DNA of 64,000 nt from QHXW01 sp035297145 (lineage in GTDB: Bacteria; Acidobacteriota; Terriglobia; Bryobacterales; Bryobacteraceae): positions 186,001 to 250,000 of the forward strand of contig DATGZN010000036.1 in assembly GCA_035297145.1 (NCBI GenBank), given 5' to 3'. The position numbers and the translations under genes are program-made. The notes beneath the pieces are model-generated. The model was not told the DNA's origin. It was given only the letters and a program-made list of their open reading frames with translations, and ran no database searches. Below, one piece after another: positions 18,968-26,553 of the stretch (the stretch's first letter is position 1; each line of letters opens with the position of its first letter).

Positions 18968-19813
18968 GTGGCCAATCGTGTATTTCTTCACCCAAAGGCA
19001 GCCGCGGAGCTTCGTGCCGCGAAACATCCACATTTCGATTATTCCGTGAAGTCCGTTGGTTCCACGGCGAACTTCAATGTGTACTCCGCCACCTCGCTGG
19101 GCGCGCAAGGGCACCAGGTGGGCAATGCCGTGCTGCAGAAGTGCGAGGCGGACGCGCAAACACTCTCGGGCTATTTCAATGTCCCGGTGCAGCACTGCAA
19201 CATCATCGTGGCGCCGCTATCCCAAAATCAGGATGGCAGCGGCGGTGCCTACCATCACAACTGTATCGATGCCGATCTGTATTGTGACGTGGAGTTCCAT
19301 CCGCAGGTCAATACCGATATCACCAACGCTCTGGTGATCGCCGAGGAAGTCGAGGTGTTCGAGGCGGTGCAGAACCGCGGCTGGAACTGCGGTGCGTCCA
19401 ACGGTGAAGGCCTTTCGCGCGTGCTGGCGGAAGCTCTGTATCCGGGAGTGTTGGATGCGTATTCAACCGCGGCCGCCTGGCTGGACACCAACGACCGGCC
19501 GGATTGGGTCAGCAACAACAATGCCACCGATACCGATTCGGCATCGAACGGCTGCTCCGTGCTGTTTCTCAACTGGCTGAACGGACCACTGGCTAACGGA
19601 TGGGACAAGATCTGCCAGGCCGCCGGCGCGACCCTCGCCGATACTTACCTGCAACTCACCGGAAAGAACACGGCTTACCAGGATTTCCGTGCGGCCATCG
19701 ACCAGATGTTCCCGGTCGGCCAGCCTTCCGGCGTGACGGTGGACAATCCGTTCACGGCGGCGCACATAGCCCGCATGAAACCGCACGCCGGGAAAAAGAC
19801 GGCTGGACGCTGA
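18968..19813 (+). CDS. Uncharacterised protein, 281 aa
   Basis: I do not recognise a named family. The start chosen is GTG 18968, preceded at 8 bases by a perfect AAGGAGG (18953-18959); ATG 18923 and TTG 18902 are in frame but lack such a site. The protein has no signal peptide. It contains many Cys (QHCN, HNCIDADLYCD, WNCGASNGEG, NGCSVLFLNWL). The segments RGWNCGASNGEGLSRVLAEALYP and GCSVLFLNWL, each flanked by Trp and Asp, look like conserved blocks that I have seen in hypothetical proteins of soil bacteria. The region ALVIAEEVEVFE resembles a metalloprotease helix without the HExxH histidines. It is divergent from the lyase gene, with about 150 bases between the chosen starts. Confidence 0.75.
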   Translation: MANRVFLHPKAAAELRAAKHPHFDYSVKSVGSTANFNVYSATSLGAQGHQVGNAVLQKCEADAQTLSGYFNVPVQHCNIIVAPLSQNQDGSGGAYHHNCIDADLYCDVEFHPQVNTDITNALVIAEEVEVFEAVQNRGWNCGASNGEGLSRVLAEALYPGVLDAYSTAAAWLDTNDRPDWVSNNNATDTDSASNGCSVLFLNWLNGPLANGWDKICQAAGATLADTYLQLTGKNTAYQDFRAAIDQMFPVGQPSGVTVDNPFTAAHIARMKPHAGKKTAGR

Positions 19814-19815
19814 GA

Positions 19816-19879
19816 CTCAACTCGATCGTGAAATCGGCCTTGGCTTCGCAGGTCTGGTTTCCGGTGTGATCGCGCGCGG
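19816..19879 (-). repeat. 64-bp copy of the 3' end of the 22.4-kb secreted-protein gene
   Basis: These 64 bases match 22431-22494 at 62 positions. The source is the last ~20 codons and stop of the secreted-protein gene at 22433-23269. In this copy the TAG stop is changed to TTG, and no reading frame of the parent gene continues upstream. It lies in the convergent gap between the unknown gene and the metalloprotease gene. Confidence 0.85.
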
Positions 19880-19927
19880 CCGGGGGAAACGGAAGGGCGA
19901 TTCAGATCACGACGGAGATTATCTGAG

Positions 19928-22372
19928 TCAGTATTCAAGGTCGCCTATGGGTGAACCATCGGGTGGATCGGCCGGCTTTGTCACGCGAATCTCCTTTGGG
20001 TTCCGGAGGAAATAGTCGATCTGGTGTGCGGCGAAGCGAAGATGAGCCAGCTGTAATGTATCCGGGACGCTTCGGGCGCTTGCCCACCGGCGGAGATCAT
20101 CGACTTTCGCGAACGCGATTGCGCGCGCCTGCTCCGATGCGGCATCATTCGACGCCAAGCTGAGGAGCCGGTAAAGAACAATATTGTCAATAGACCGGCC
20201 GACCTCGGCAGTTTCGCCGTTGGTACGGACTGATTTCCAGGTGCCGGCGATCAGGCGGTCGATGACTTCGTCCAGGCCGGGATTTTTCGCGTCGCGCGCG
20301 TGGTACTCAACCAGGCGTGTGGCACGCTCCGGGAGCAGGATGAGGCTGACGGTTAAGTCGGCGGCCGACTCAACAGCCGACAGTGGATCGAAAGTTAGTC
20401 CCGTCCGGCCGTGGAAGTTTTCCCGGCCCCGGGCGTACCCGTGCGCGGGCGGCGGAATCAACCGCAGGATCCGTTCCGGGATTTGAAGAACTTGCGGATC
20501 CAGGGTTTGAAGAAGCGCGCTAAGAGCCCGCCGCTGCTCATCCGGCGAAACGATTTCCGTCACCTTCTGGCCGTCGCCCCGAAGCGCGTAGGTGTAGTCG
20601 AGTCCACCCAGCACCTTCGAGGCGGCCTCGGTCTGGTACCGATGGTAGAGATAGACCGGTACGAAGACATCTTCAAGACTGCTCATGGGCTCACCGGGCC
20701 TGATGCGCCGCTCATCGAAGCCCTTGATCGCAGCTGCGCGCACTTCCAGAATCCGTTTCAGTTCGTCGACGGCATTTGTCCCGGAGTCCCATAGATGCGT
20801 GGCAGGATGCGCGCTACCTTGCGGCCGCGCGTCTTCGTCACTGAGGAAGATCAGACCGCGGCGAGCCGCTCCCGTGATGATGGCATCGAGCTCGGCGCGT
20901 TCGTCCGCGCCCGACGAAAACTCGCGGTAGCCGAAATTGATGGCCACGTTATCCCACTCTCCGACCCCGTTCGCGTAGGCATCACGGAGATCCGGCTCGC
21001 CGTTCGCATCGAGCGTGACATAGGGCGGCGGGTAATCCATCACGGAAGCGCGGTTATGCGTGCTGGCAATATAGTTGTGGGCGAGGCCAAGCGTGTGGCC
21101 GATTTCATGCGCCGCCAGTTGGCGTAAACGCGCAAGCGCCAGTTGGACCATGCGCGGGTCCTCCGGCTTGCCATTTTCATAATCCGCGATGAGGCCCTGC
21201 GCGATCAGGTAGTCCTGCCGGTCGCGCAGCGAGCCGAGCGTTACATGACCTTTGATGATCTCTCCAGTTCGGGGATCGATTACGCTCGAGCCGTAAGACC
21301 AGCCGCGCGTCGAACGGTGCACCCACTGAACCACGTTGTAGCGAACGTCCATCGGGTCGGCATCGGCGGGAAGCATCGCCATCTTGAAGGCATTACGGAA
21401 CCCGGCTGCCTCGAAGGCCTGATTCCACCAGCTTCCGCCTTCCAGAAGAGCGGAACGGATTGGCTCTGGCGTCGCAGGATCGAGGTAATAGACGATCGGC
21501 TCCACGGGTTCGCTGACGGCAGACGAAGCATCTTTCTTTTTTAGCCGGTGCCGGGCAATGAAGCGGCGGTGGATTGACTCGTTAATGGGAGTGGAGAAAT
21601 CCATATACTCGATATCGAAATAGCCGCTCCGCGAGTCAAAGGTTCGCTGGCGGAACCCATCGTCGGGAAGTTCGATGAACGACTGGTGCTCGCGCACAGT
21701 AATTGAGTCTGAGTTGGGCACGACTTGCTGAACCCACGCGCCGGGAGGATCGGTGGTACCGAATGTGAGAGTGGCTTCTACCTCAGTGTTCTTGGGAAAA
21801 TTGCGGGTGCGTGGAAGATAAAGGGCACTGCGGCCTGGGTCGAGCGTGTATTTGCCTTGCTTACTGGCGGCGAGCGTCGCCGCGACGTGGTGTGCGTCGC
21901 GCAGAAAGAATGCCGTGGCATCGACTAAGGCTCGGCCATCTTCTTCCGCCTCCACGGTAAAGCCGAAAATCACCGGCTGCGCGAAAGCCTGTTCCACCGA
22001 GGATCGCTCCACTGGATTCGAAGAGGACGCACGGAAATCATAGTTTGACTCAATCAGGAGAACCTTGGACCCCCGGCGATCAAAGTGAACAATCATGGTG
22101 TCGCCGAGCTGACCGCGGTCTAGGCCGATGTCATTCGAACCGACGCCTGCGGGCAGGGAAACCTGATAAAGAAACTCCCGGTTCCACTGATCTATCTCCA
22201 GGTAGAGTTTGTCCGCAGGCGAGTCATAGTAGAGAGGGAAGAAGCCAGACATAGTCTTCCACCCGGACGCGGATACTTTCTTTGTGATCGTAGGCAGCGG
22301 CCCAGGCGTGGCAGCATCAGGGCCTGACATGACGGTTATTGGGAGAGCAACGAGCGCGGCTAGTAGACGCAT
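19928..22372 (-). CDS. Secreted zinc-dependent metalloprotease (DUF5117/DUF5118-like)
   Basis: This 814-residue protein starts with a short signal peptide (MRLLAALVALPITVMSGPDA). It contains the zinc-protease motif HEIGHTLGLAHN with His422, Glu423, His426 and third ligand His432, as in metzincin-type enzymes. The N-terminal half (GFFPLYYDSPADKLYLEI, followed by SLPAGVGSNDIGLDRGQ) is typical of the large bacterial metalloproteases carrying DUF5118 and DUF5117 ahead of the catalytic domain. It should act in the periplasm or outside the cell. The gene is last in a leftward run that begins with an ECF sigma factor, 60 bases after the preceding gene, so it may be a member of that stress regulon. 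Its natural substrate is not known. Confidence 0.9.
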   Translation of the reverse strand: MRLLAALVALPITVMSGPDAATPGPLPTITKKVSASGWKTMSGFFPLYYDSPADKLYLEIDQWNREFLYQVSLPAGVGSNDIGLDRGQLGDTMIVHFDRRGSKVLLIESNYDFRASSSNPVERSSVEQAFAQPVIFGFTVEAEEDGRALVDATAFFLRDAHHVAATLAASKQGKYTLDPGRSALYLPRTRNFPKNTEVEATLTFGTTDPPGAWVQQVVPNSDSITVREHQSFIELPDDGFRQRTFDSRSGYFDIEYMDFSTPINESIHRRFIARHRLKKKDASSAVSEPVEPIVYYLDPATPEPIRSALLEGGSWWNQAFEAAGFRNAFKMAMLPADADPMDVRYNVVQWVHRSTRGWSYGSSVIDPRTGEIIKGHVTLGSLRDRQDYLIAQGLIADYENGKPEDPRMVQLALARLRQLAAHEIGHTLGLAHNYIASTHNRASVMDYPPPYVTLDANGEPDLRDAYANGVGEWDNVAINFGYREFSSGADERAELDAIITGAARRGLIFLSDEDARPQGSAHPATHLWDSGTNAVDELKRILEVRAAAIKGFDERRIRPGEPMSSLEDVFVPVYLYHRYQTEAASKVLGGLDYTYALRGDGQKVTEIVSPDEQRRALSALLQTLDPQVLQIPERILRLIPPPAHGYARGRENFHGRTGLTFDPLSAVESAADLTVSLILLPERATRLVEYHARDAKNPGLDEVIDRLIAGTWKSVRTNGETAEVGRSIDNIVLYRLLSLASNDAASEQARAIAFAKVDDLRRWASARSVPDTLQLAHLRFAAHQIDYFLRNPKEIRVTKPADPPDGSPIGDLEY

Positions 22373-22432
22373 GCGAGCCAGTGTAGCTTACAACTGACAC
22401 AGGTGGAATGAAGACTAAGTCGTCGCGGAGCT

Positions 22433-23269
22433 CTACTCGATCGTGAAATCGGCCTTGGCTTCGCAGGCCTGGTTTCCGGTGTGATCGCGCGCGGTGAGCA
22501 CGATGGTGTACTGGCCCGGCCGAATGTTACTCTGCAAGCTCAAGTTCATGGAGCCGGGTACGTACGCCTTCGGATAAAACGAGGAGCTCTTCTCTTCCGC
22601 GGCCTTCTCCTGCGTGAAGAGCACTTTTCCGCTCGGCGCCAGGACAGAAATCCCATAATCCGCATCGATGCTGTTGTGCGGTCCGAACTTGTAGCCGACG
22701 ATGTCGAATCGCGCCCACAGCGTGTCGCCGGGTTTGTACGCGGCGATGGATAGCGGATCGCGATCCTCCTCGCCGCGATAGAAATGAAAATTGCGAATGG
22801 ACAGCGTATCGCTGGGCTCGACCGCGCGGCCGCGGACTTCGAACGGAATGTCCTGCGCGGTCGCGGCGCCGTTCGCCAGATCGTCCGTCACCTGCACCGT
22901 GATCTTGTAAGTGCCCGTGGGCGCAATCGGAGGGACTAGAAACTGCTGCCGTACTATCGGCTTCCAGTTCTTGTCTTCCGGCGCGAGCTGAGTATCCACT
23001 TTGTCCGCCATGGTCTCAATCAGGCGCACGCCTTTGGGATCGAACACGTCAGTCTTGTACGACAAGTGAATCTTCTGCTCTTCGGAAGCCTTGAAGCCAC
23101 CAATATGAAAGCTCAAGTAAATGAACTGTCCGGGGACGAAAGTAAAGCTCGAGGCAACGGCCGGCCCGTCCTCCATGTCGCTGATCACCGGTTTGATGAT
23201 GGTGAGCGGCGCGGTGGCGGCGTAAGCCGCGGTGGCAAGCATGAATAGCGGGAGGAAACCGGCTCGCAT
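22433..23269 (-). CDS. Secreted beta-sandwich protein of unknown function
   Basis: The gene encodes 278 residues starting with a signal peptide (MRAGFLPLFMLATAAYA). The ATG at 23269 has GGAGG six bases upstream (23276-23280), so I prefer it to the in-frame start at 23284. The mature protein has two repeated blocks of the form 'F.PGQ.IYLSFHIGGFK' and 'YKPGDTLWARFDIVGYK', each followed by 'D..GI.V..P.GK', and a final strand set (GQYTIVLTARDHTGNQACEAKADFTIE). This suggests two Ig-like or C2-like beta-sandwich domains in the periplasm. The last 20 codons are duplicated at 19816-19879. The gene lies between a Spy-like gene and the metalloprotease gene in the same orientation. Confidence 0.8.
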   Translation of the reverse strand: MRAGFLPLFMLATAAYAATAPLTIIKPVISDMEDGPAVASSFTFVPGQFIYLSFHIGGFKASEEQKIHLSYKTDVFDPKGVRLIETMADKVDTQLAPEDKNWKPIVRQQFLVPPIAPTGTYKITVQVTDDLANGAATAQDIPFEVRGRAVEPSDTLSIRNFHFYRGEEDRDPLSIAAYKPGDTLWARFDIVGYKFGPHNSIDADYGISVLAPSGKVLFTQEKAAEEKSSSFYPKAYVPGSMNLSLQSNIRPGQYTIVLTARDHTGNQACEAKADFTIE

Positions 23270-23296
23270 ACACAACCTCCGCAAGCCTTATTCTAT

Positions 23297-23656
23297 CTAG
23301 CCTTGGGGTTCGTTCAACAGGCGATCGAACTTGCGCTTCTGTTCGTCGTTGAGGATCTTGTAAATGCTGCGCTTGCCGGTTGCCAGAACGTCGCGATAGT
23401 AGTGGGCGAAATCGTCGAGCAACATCTTGAGTTGCTCGGTTTGCGCGGGCGTCAAGTCCAGCTCTTTTTGCAGCCTGTGGATCGAGATCTCCTTGCCGGG
23501 GTCGGTCCAGAAAGCCGCGCGATGCAATCCTCTGTGCGCGCCGTAGTTCATGACCAGGGCGCCCGCTGCCGCGCCGCACAGGAATACAGCGAGCATCGTC
23601 AGACAGAAAGCAGTCCTCGGATGCTGCATAGTCCGTACTGCGCTGTATGTCCCCAT
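23297..23656 (-). CDS. Spy/CpxP-like periplasmic protein, membrane-anchored
   Basis: This 119-residue protein has an N-terminal hydrophobic segment (FCLTMLAVFLCGAAAGALVM) that could be a membrane anchor or signal peptide. An all-helical, charged part follows. It contains the sequence LDLTPAQTEQLKMLLDDF, which fits the LTxxQ pattern of Spy/CpxP and periplasmic heavy-metal sensor proteins, and a second related helix (LNDEQKRKFDRLL). Such proteins act as periplasmic chaperones or as restraints on envelope-stress sensors. Its place directly after the anti-sigma gene (23-base gap) supports a role in envelope stress. The start could also be ATG 23629; neither has a clear ribosome-binding site. Confidence 0.75.
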   Translation of the reverse strand: MGTYSAVRTMQHPRTAFCLTMLAVFLCGAAAGALVMNYGAHRGLHRAAFWTDPGKEISIHRLQKELDLTPAQTEQLKMLLDDFAHYYRDVLATGKRSIYKILNDEQKRKFDRLLNEPQG

Positions 23657-23679
23657 CGGATTACGGCTCGCCCTTCGGA

Positions 23680-24117
23680 CTACGGTTCGTACGACGCGAG
23701 CGTCGCCAGCATCACATCCGGATCTTGCGCGGGTGCATGCTGCGCCATGATGATCTCGGGATCCGGCGGTCCCGCTGAATACTCGGTCTCACGAGTAATC
23801 AGGTAACTGCCCAGGACGGCCAGAGTCATCACTGACGCAAAGGCTACGCGCTTACCGAAAGCGGGATCCAGCCAAAACAAACTGGTAAACGAACGCGGAC
23901 GCTCTTGTTCGACGCGCTGGGACACACGAGCGTAAAATCCGGCCGGCGGCGCAATCTCATCCGAGCCGCGCAGAGCCAGCAAAGCGCTCGACAGTTCCTG
24001 CAACTCGCTAACTTCGGTCCGGCATTCGTGGCAGGACTCCAGATGTGCCGTGAATTCTCGCGAACTCGGAGTACCGGCGAGGTGCTCTTCGAGCCGATCT
24101 AGAATCACTTGATGCAT
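23680..24117 (-). CDS. Anti-sigma factor with zinc-binding (ZAS/zf-HC2) domain
   Basis: The 145-residue protein has the zinc anti-sigma motif H-x3-C-x2-C as His25, Cys29 and Cys32 (HLESCHEC). A single membrane helix lies at about residues 89-106 (VAFASVMTLAVLGSYLI), and a short periplasmic tail ends in ASYEP. The cytoplasmic part should hold the ECF sigma factor encoded just upstream, with 86 bases between the genes. Release would need proteolysis or a conformational signal through the membrane. The tail is Pro- and Asp-rich (GPPDPEIIMAQHAPAQDPD) and is a possible sensor or cleavage region. Confidence 0.88.
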   Translation of the reverse strand: MHQVILDRLEEHLAGTPSSREFTAHLESCHECRTEVSELQELSSALLALRGSDEIAPPAGFYARVSQRVEQERPRSFTSLFWLDPAFGKRVAFASVMTLAVLGSYLITRETEYSAGPPDPEIIMAQHAPAQDPDVMLATLASYEP

Positions 24118-24203
24118 ACGTTTCTTCCCTTATTCAGCAAAACATTATGACCCAACTTCCCTGAGCGGATCTCCGTCCGCTTCAGGAATCTTGTAGCCGC
24201 CCC

Positions 24204-24797
24204 TCAGCTTGCGACCGGGGCACGATCCAAACGCTGCGCCGCCTTCACTAGCTTCTGGCGCGCGCGAAACAATTTTACCTTAATTGTGTTCTCGTTCATC
24301 CCGGTCATGGTGGCCAATTCTTCCACTGAGCGACCCTCAACCTCTTTTAGCAGCAGGAGCGTGCGCTCCTCCTCGGAAACCCTCGTGAGCAGCTTGACCA
24401 CGTAGTCCCGCCGCGCCAGATTCTGGTCTACCGGCACCTGCCGGTCCACCGCCGGCTCCGTATTTTCCACCCTCCGGACCTCGTCCTCGCTCAAATCGCT
24501 CTCGTAAACCAGCTTCCGGACCTTCTTCTTCCGCAGATAGTCAAAGCACTCGTTCACCGTAATTTTGTAGATCCAAGTGATCAGAGAGCTCCGGAAATCA
24601 AAGTTCCGAATGGAAAAGTAGACCTTCGAAAAAACCTGCTGGGCGAGGTCCTCGATGTCGTTGCGCTGGCGGATGATGCCGTGAATGATGGAAAAGACTT
24701 TAGATTGATAGCGTTCCACGATATCCCGGAACGCAGCTTCATCGCCCGCCTGCGCCCGGCGCACCAGCGCGCCTTCCTGGCTGTTCTCGTAGTCCAC
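24204..24797 (-). CDS. ECF-type RNA polymerase sigma factor
   Basis: The protein has the two sigma regions of ECF factors. Region 2 spans about residues 20-95 (DIVERYQSKVFSIIHGI, then DIEDLAQQVFSKVY and TWIYKITVNECFDYLRKKKVRK). Region 4 lies near 130-190 (EERTLLLLKEVEGRSVEELATMTGMNENTIKVKLFRARQKL). I chose GTG 24797, preceded by AGGA at a good distance, giving 197 residues; an ATG at 24881 would add 28 residues that do not look like a sigma factor. It is first in a run with the anti-sigma, Spy-like, secreted-protein and metalloprotease genes. It probably drives this unit and envelope-stress genes elsewhere. Confidence 0.93.
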   Translation of the reverse strand: MDYENSQEGALVRRAQAGDEAAFRDIVERYQSKVFSIIHGIIRQRNDIEDLAQQVFSKVYFSIRNFDFRSSLITWIYKITVNECFDYLRKKKVRKLVYESDLSEDEVRRVENTEPAVDRQVPVDQNLARRDYVVKLLTRVSEEERTLLLLKEVEGRSVEELATMTGMNENTIKVKLFRARQKLVKAAQRLDRAPVAS

Positions 24798-24988
24798 TCG
24801 TTTCCTGACCGCTGCGCGGCTACCGAACGCGGGAAGGGGGAGGGCGCCCGTCGCTATGCCCATACACCGATGCGTACGCACCCCGCCCGCGTCCGGTTAC
24901 ATCTATCGCGCTATGCTCCCATGATGGATAACCCGCTAGGCCAACAGCAAATTCCCTTGCAACCTCAGGTCCGCTATCCCATCCAAAA

Positions 24989-25058
24989 GGTAGCAAACAC
25001 GCTACCGCAATAACGGTTGCCTGGTTGGTAACGCGTTGCTAGTGTGGTAGCTTATAAT
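24989..25058 (+). promoter_or_regulatory. Putative promoter and dyad upstream of the Fe-S carrier gene
   Basis: TATAAT at 25053-25058 is a consensus -10 box 29 bases before the ATG at 25088; no good -35 box is seen. GGTAGC (24989-24994) and GCTACC (25001-25006) form a dyad, and a second GGTAGC (25046-25051) directly precedes the -10 box. The repeated half-site could be an operator for an Fe-S-sensing repressor; this is inference. Confidence 0.45.
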
Positions 25059-25087
25059 CGTAACGAATTAAAGGGGGTTCTGCACAG

Positions 25088-25411
25088 ATGGTGCAATTGA
25101 CCGAGAACGCCGTACACAAGGTAAGAGAGATCCTGGCCAGCCAGGAACCGAAACCGGCCGGGCTGCGGATCGCTGTAGTGGGCGGCGGCTGCTCCGGCTT
25201 CAGCTACTCGATGGCTTTCGAGAACCAGCCGAACATGCTCGACAAGACCTACAGTTATGACGGTTTGAAGGTTTTCGTCGACCAGGCTAGCCTTCTCTAT
25301 CTCGACGGGGCCGAAGTGGACTACGTCGAGACCCTGGAAGGCGCCGGGTTCAAATTCTCGAATCCCAACGTGAAATCGACCTGCGGCTGCGGCAGCTCGT
25401 TTAGCGCGTAA
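25088..25411 (+). CDS. A-type iron-sulfur carrier (IscA/ErpA/HesB family)
   Basis: This 107-residue protein carries the three invariant cysteines of A-type Fe-S carriers: Cys35 in GGGCSGF, and Cys99 and Cys101 in the C-terminal CGCGSSF motif. It delivers [4Fe-4S] or [2Fe-2S] clusters to target apoproteins in the cytoplasm. The length and the VTEDAV-like start (VQLTENAVHKVREIL) are typical. The ribosome-binding site AAGGGGG lies at 25071-25077. The gene stands alone; no isc or suf genes are adjacent. It is divergent from the sigma-factor gene, with 290 bases between the two starts. A purple ErpA or IscA role cannot be separated from sequence alone. Confidence 0.93.
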   Translation: MVQLTENAVHKVREILASQEPKPAGLRIAVVGGGCSGFSYSMAFENQPNMLDKTYSYDGLKVFVDQASLLYLDGAEVDYVETLEGAGFKFSNPNVKSTCGCGSSFSA

Positions 25412-25415
25412 ACGG

Positions 25416-25618
25416 CTAGCTGAGCTTTCTTAGCGACAGGCCCAGAGCTGCAAAGCCGGCCACCGCCAAGCTGAGACTCCACGGGCACGCTGCTGATCGT
25501 GAAGATCATATTCCGGGCGTTATCGATCACTTCCGTGATCGGTCCAATGGACTCGTCTGTGGGCGCTGCGCCAAATATTCCCGCGAAGTTTTGGTGAGCA
25601 ACTTCGGTCGAGGCACGC
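25416..25618 (-). pseudogene. Remnant of a PEP-CTERM protein C-terminus, frameshifted
   Basis: On the minus strand one frame reads AHQNFAGIFGAAPTDES and on to NMIFTISSVP. After a shift, the next frame reads WSLSLAVAGFAALGL-SLRKLS and a stop at 25416-25418. Together these look like the end of a PEP-CTERM-sorted protein: a VPEP motif, a hydrophobic helix and a basic tail. The bases that would encode EP are missing, which causes the shift. A stop at about 25619 closes the upstream frame, so only ~60 codons remain. The protein that carried this tail is lost. Confidence 0.6.
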
Positions 25619-25664
25619 GGCTATACCCTGGACCAGGCCCGTTAGCAGCGGGTATCCTCCAAGA

Positions 25665-25865
25665 GTGCCGGTCCAAGTTCGCGAGTTGATCAAGACACTG
25701 GAGAAAGCAGGTTGGCGGCACGTGCGAACATCCGGCGATCATCGAGTATTTTGAAGTTCTGACGGCCGCATCACGGTGGTGTCGGGCCAGTTGGGAGATG
25801 ATGTTCGGCCGGGTACCTATCGAGCCATTTTGCGGCAAACTGGTATTAAGGAGTCTGAGCAATGA
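25665..25865 (+). pseudogene. hicA: hicA toxin gene with an in-frame nonsense codon
   Basis: From GTG 25665 the frame reads VPVQVRELIKTLEKAGWRHVR and TSGDHRVF, then TGA at 25752-25754. It then continues without frame change as SSDGRITVV, GQLGDDVRPGTYRAILRQ and TGIKESEQ to TGA 25863-25865. This is a full-length HicA mRNA interferase: the conserved GWxxVR and the catalytic His in SGDHRVF are present, as is the PGTxRxILRQ end. A single substitution such as CGA to TGA explains the stop. The final TGA overlaps the hicB start as ATGA, the normal hicAB coupling. The toxin is probably inactive unless the stop is read through. Confidence 0.8.
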
Positions 25866-26074
25866 CCAGGAAGTACTCCCTCGTGATCGACGGCGATGAG
25901 GCAGGTTATAGCGCCTTCGTGCCGGAGCTGCCAACCATTCTGGTGACGGGCAAGTCTATCGACGAACTGACTGCACGAGCAAAAGAGGCTATTCGAATCT
26001 ATTGGGACAGCGTGTCGGTTGAGCGGTCGCCGACATCGATGGTTCGCGAGGTCGAGGTGGAGTTGGCGGGGTGA
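25862..26074 (+). CDS. hicB: HicB-family antitoxin
   Basis: This 70-residue protein matches the short HicB antitoxins that have the partial RNase H-like fold (YSLVIDGDEAGYSAFVPELPTILVTGKSIDELTARAKEAI) and lack a C-terminal DNA-binding ribbon-helix-helix. It would neutralise HicA by masking its active site. The ATG overlaps the hicA stop codon by four bases. The frame is intact, while hicA upstream carries a nonsense codon, so the antitoxin has outlived its toxin here. It may still counter HicA proteins encoded elsewhere. Confidence 0.82.
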   Translation: MTRKYSLVIDGDEAGYSAFVPELPTILVTGKSIDELTARAKEAIRIYWDSVSVERSPTSMVREVEVELAG

Positions 26075-26082
26075 GGGTATAA

Positions 26083-26214
26083 GCCGCGCCATCCAAGCGT
26101 GAGGTGAAGCCAGCACTGGCTGCTGACGTGGCGGATCGGCTTTGGGATGTGGTGAACATGGTGCCGCATTGGAAGCCAAAGAGCGAAGGGCCGAAAGAGC
26201 GGCATAAAGGCTAA
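26083..26214 (+). pseudogene. Short coding fragment of unknown origin
   Basis: An open stretch of 43 codons lies between two stops. It reads PSKREVKPALAADVADRLW followed by DVVNMVPHWKPKSEG. It has no convincing start codon or ribosome-binding site; GTG 26104 would give 36 residues. The 'PALAA.VADRLW' pattern resembles C-terminal tails of small proteins linked to mobile elements, but I cannot name the family. It sits among other broken genes. Confidence 0.25.
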
Positions 26215-26218
26215 GTAG

Positions 26219-26499
26219 ATGTCGCTTAGTACAACAGTGAAGGTCCTCATGGTAGTTGGGGCTATTTACGGCTTAATCAGCACTTCCTGTTTTCTGCGCA
26301 TGATTGTTCAATTGAACAGGGCACTGCCGGCAGAAAAAAGAATCCCCCTGTGGAAGTTGCGCGAGGATTTCTTCGAAATAGGCGTCTGCATGAGGACACG
26401 TTCCCGATTAGTCGCCTTCGGGCGGCGTGGTTTGTATTTATGGTGAGCCTTCAGGTAGTATGCGGAACGGCTATTGTCTTTGGGATTGCCGGAAAGTAG
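26219..26499 (+). pseudogene. Small two-helix membrane protein split by a frameshift
   Basis: From ATG 26219 the first frame encodes a membrane helix (VKVLMVVGAIYGLISTSCFL) and a charged stretch ending near KLREDF. The frame then reads poorly to a stop at 26446. From about 26371 a second frame (one base shifted) reads LRNRRLHEDTFPISRLRAA, then the hydrophobic helix WFVFMVSLQVVCGTAIVFGI, and stops at 26497-26499. Joined at about 26370, the two parts make a protein of roughly 92 residues with two membrane helices, which is more plausible than the 75-residue first-frame product. A one-base deletion or a sequencing error could explain it. Confidence 0.4.
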
Positions 26500-26534
26500 C
26501 CCACTACCAGCGTTCGGCCCCACTACCCAAATCT

Positions 26535-26553
26535 CCACAGGCTGTGGTATTCT
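26535..26553 (+). promoter_or_regulatory. Putative extended -10 promoter with overlapping palindrome, before rplA
   Basis: CCACAG (26535-26540) and CTGTGG (26542-26547) form a perfect 6-bp dyad. It overlaps TGGTATTCT (26545-26553), an extended -10 element. Transcription would start near 26560 and leave a ~65-base leader before rplA. No -35 box is evident. Confidence 0.4.

Noticed and set aside
25752..25754. TGA in hicA as a selenocysteine codon
   Set aside because: HicA is not a known selenoprotein, the residue is not at the catalytic site, and no SECIS-like hairpin was seen just after the codon.
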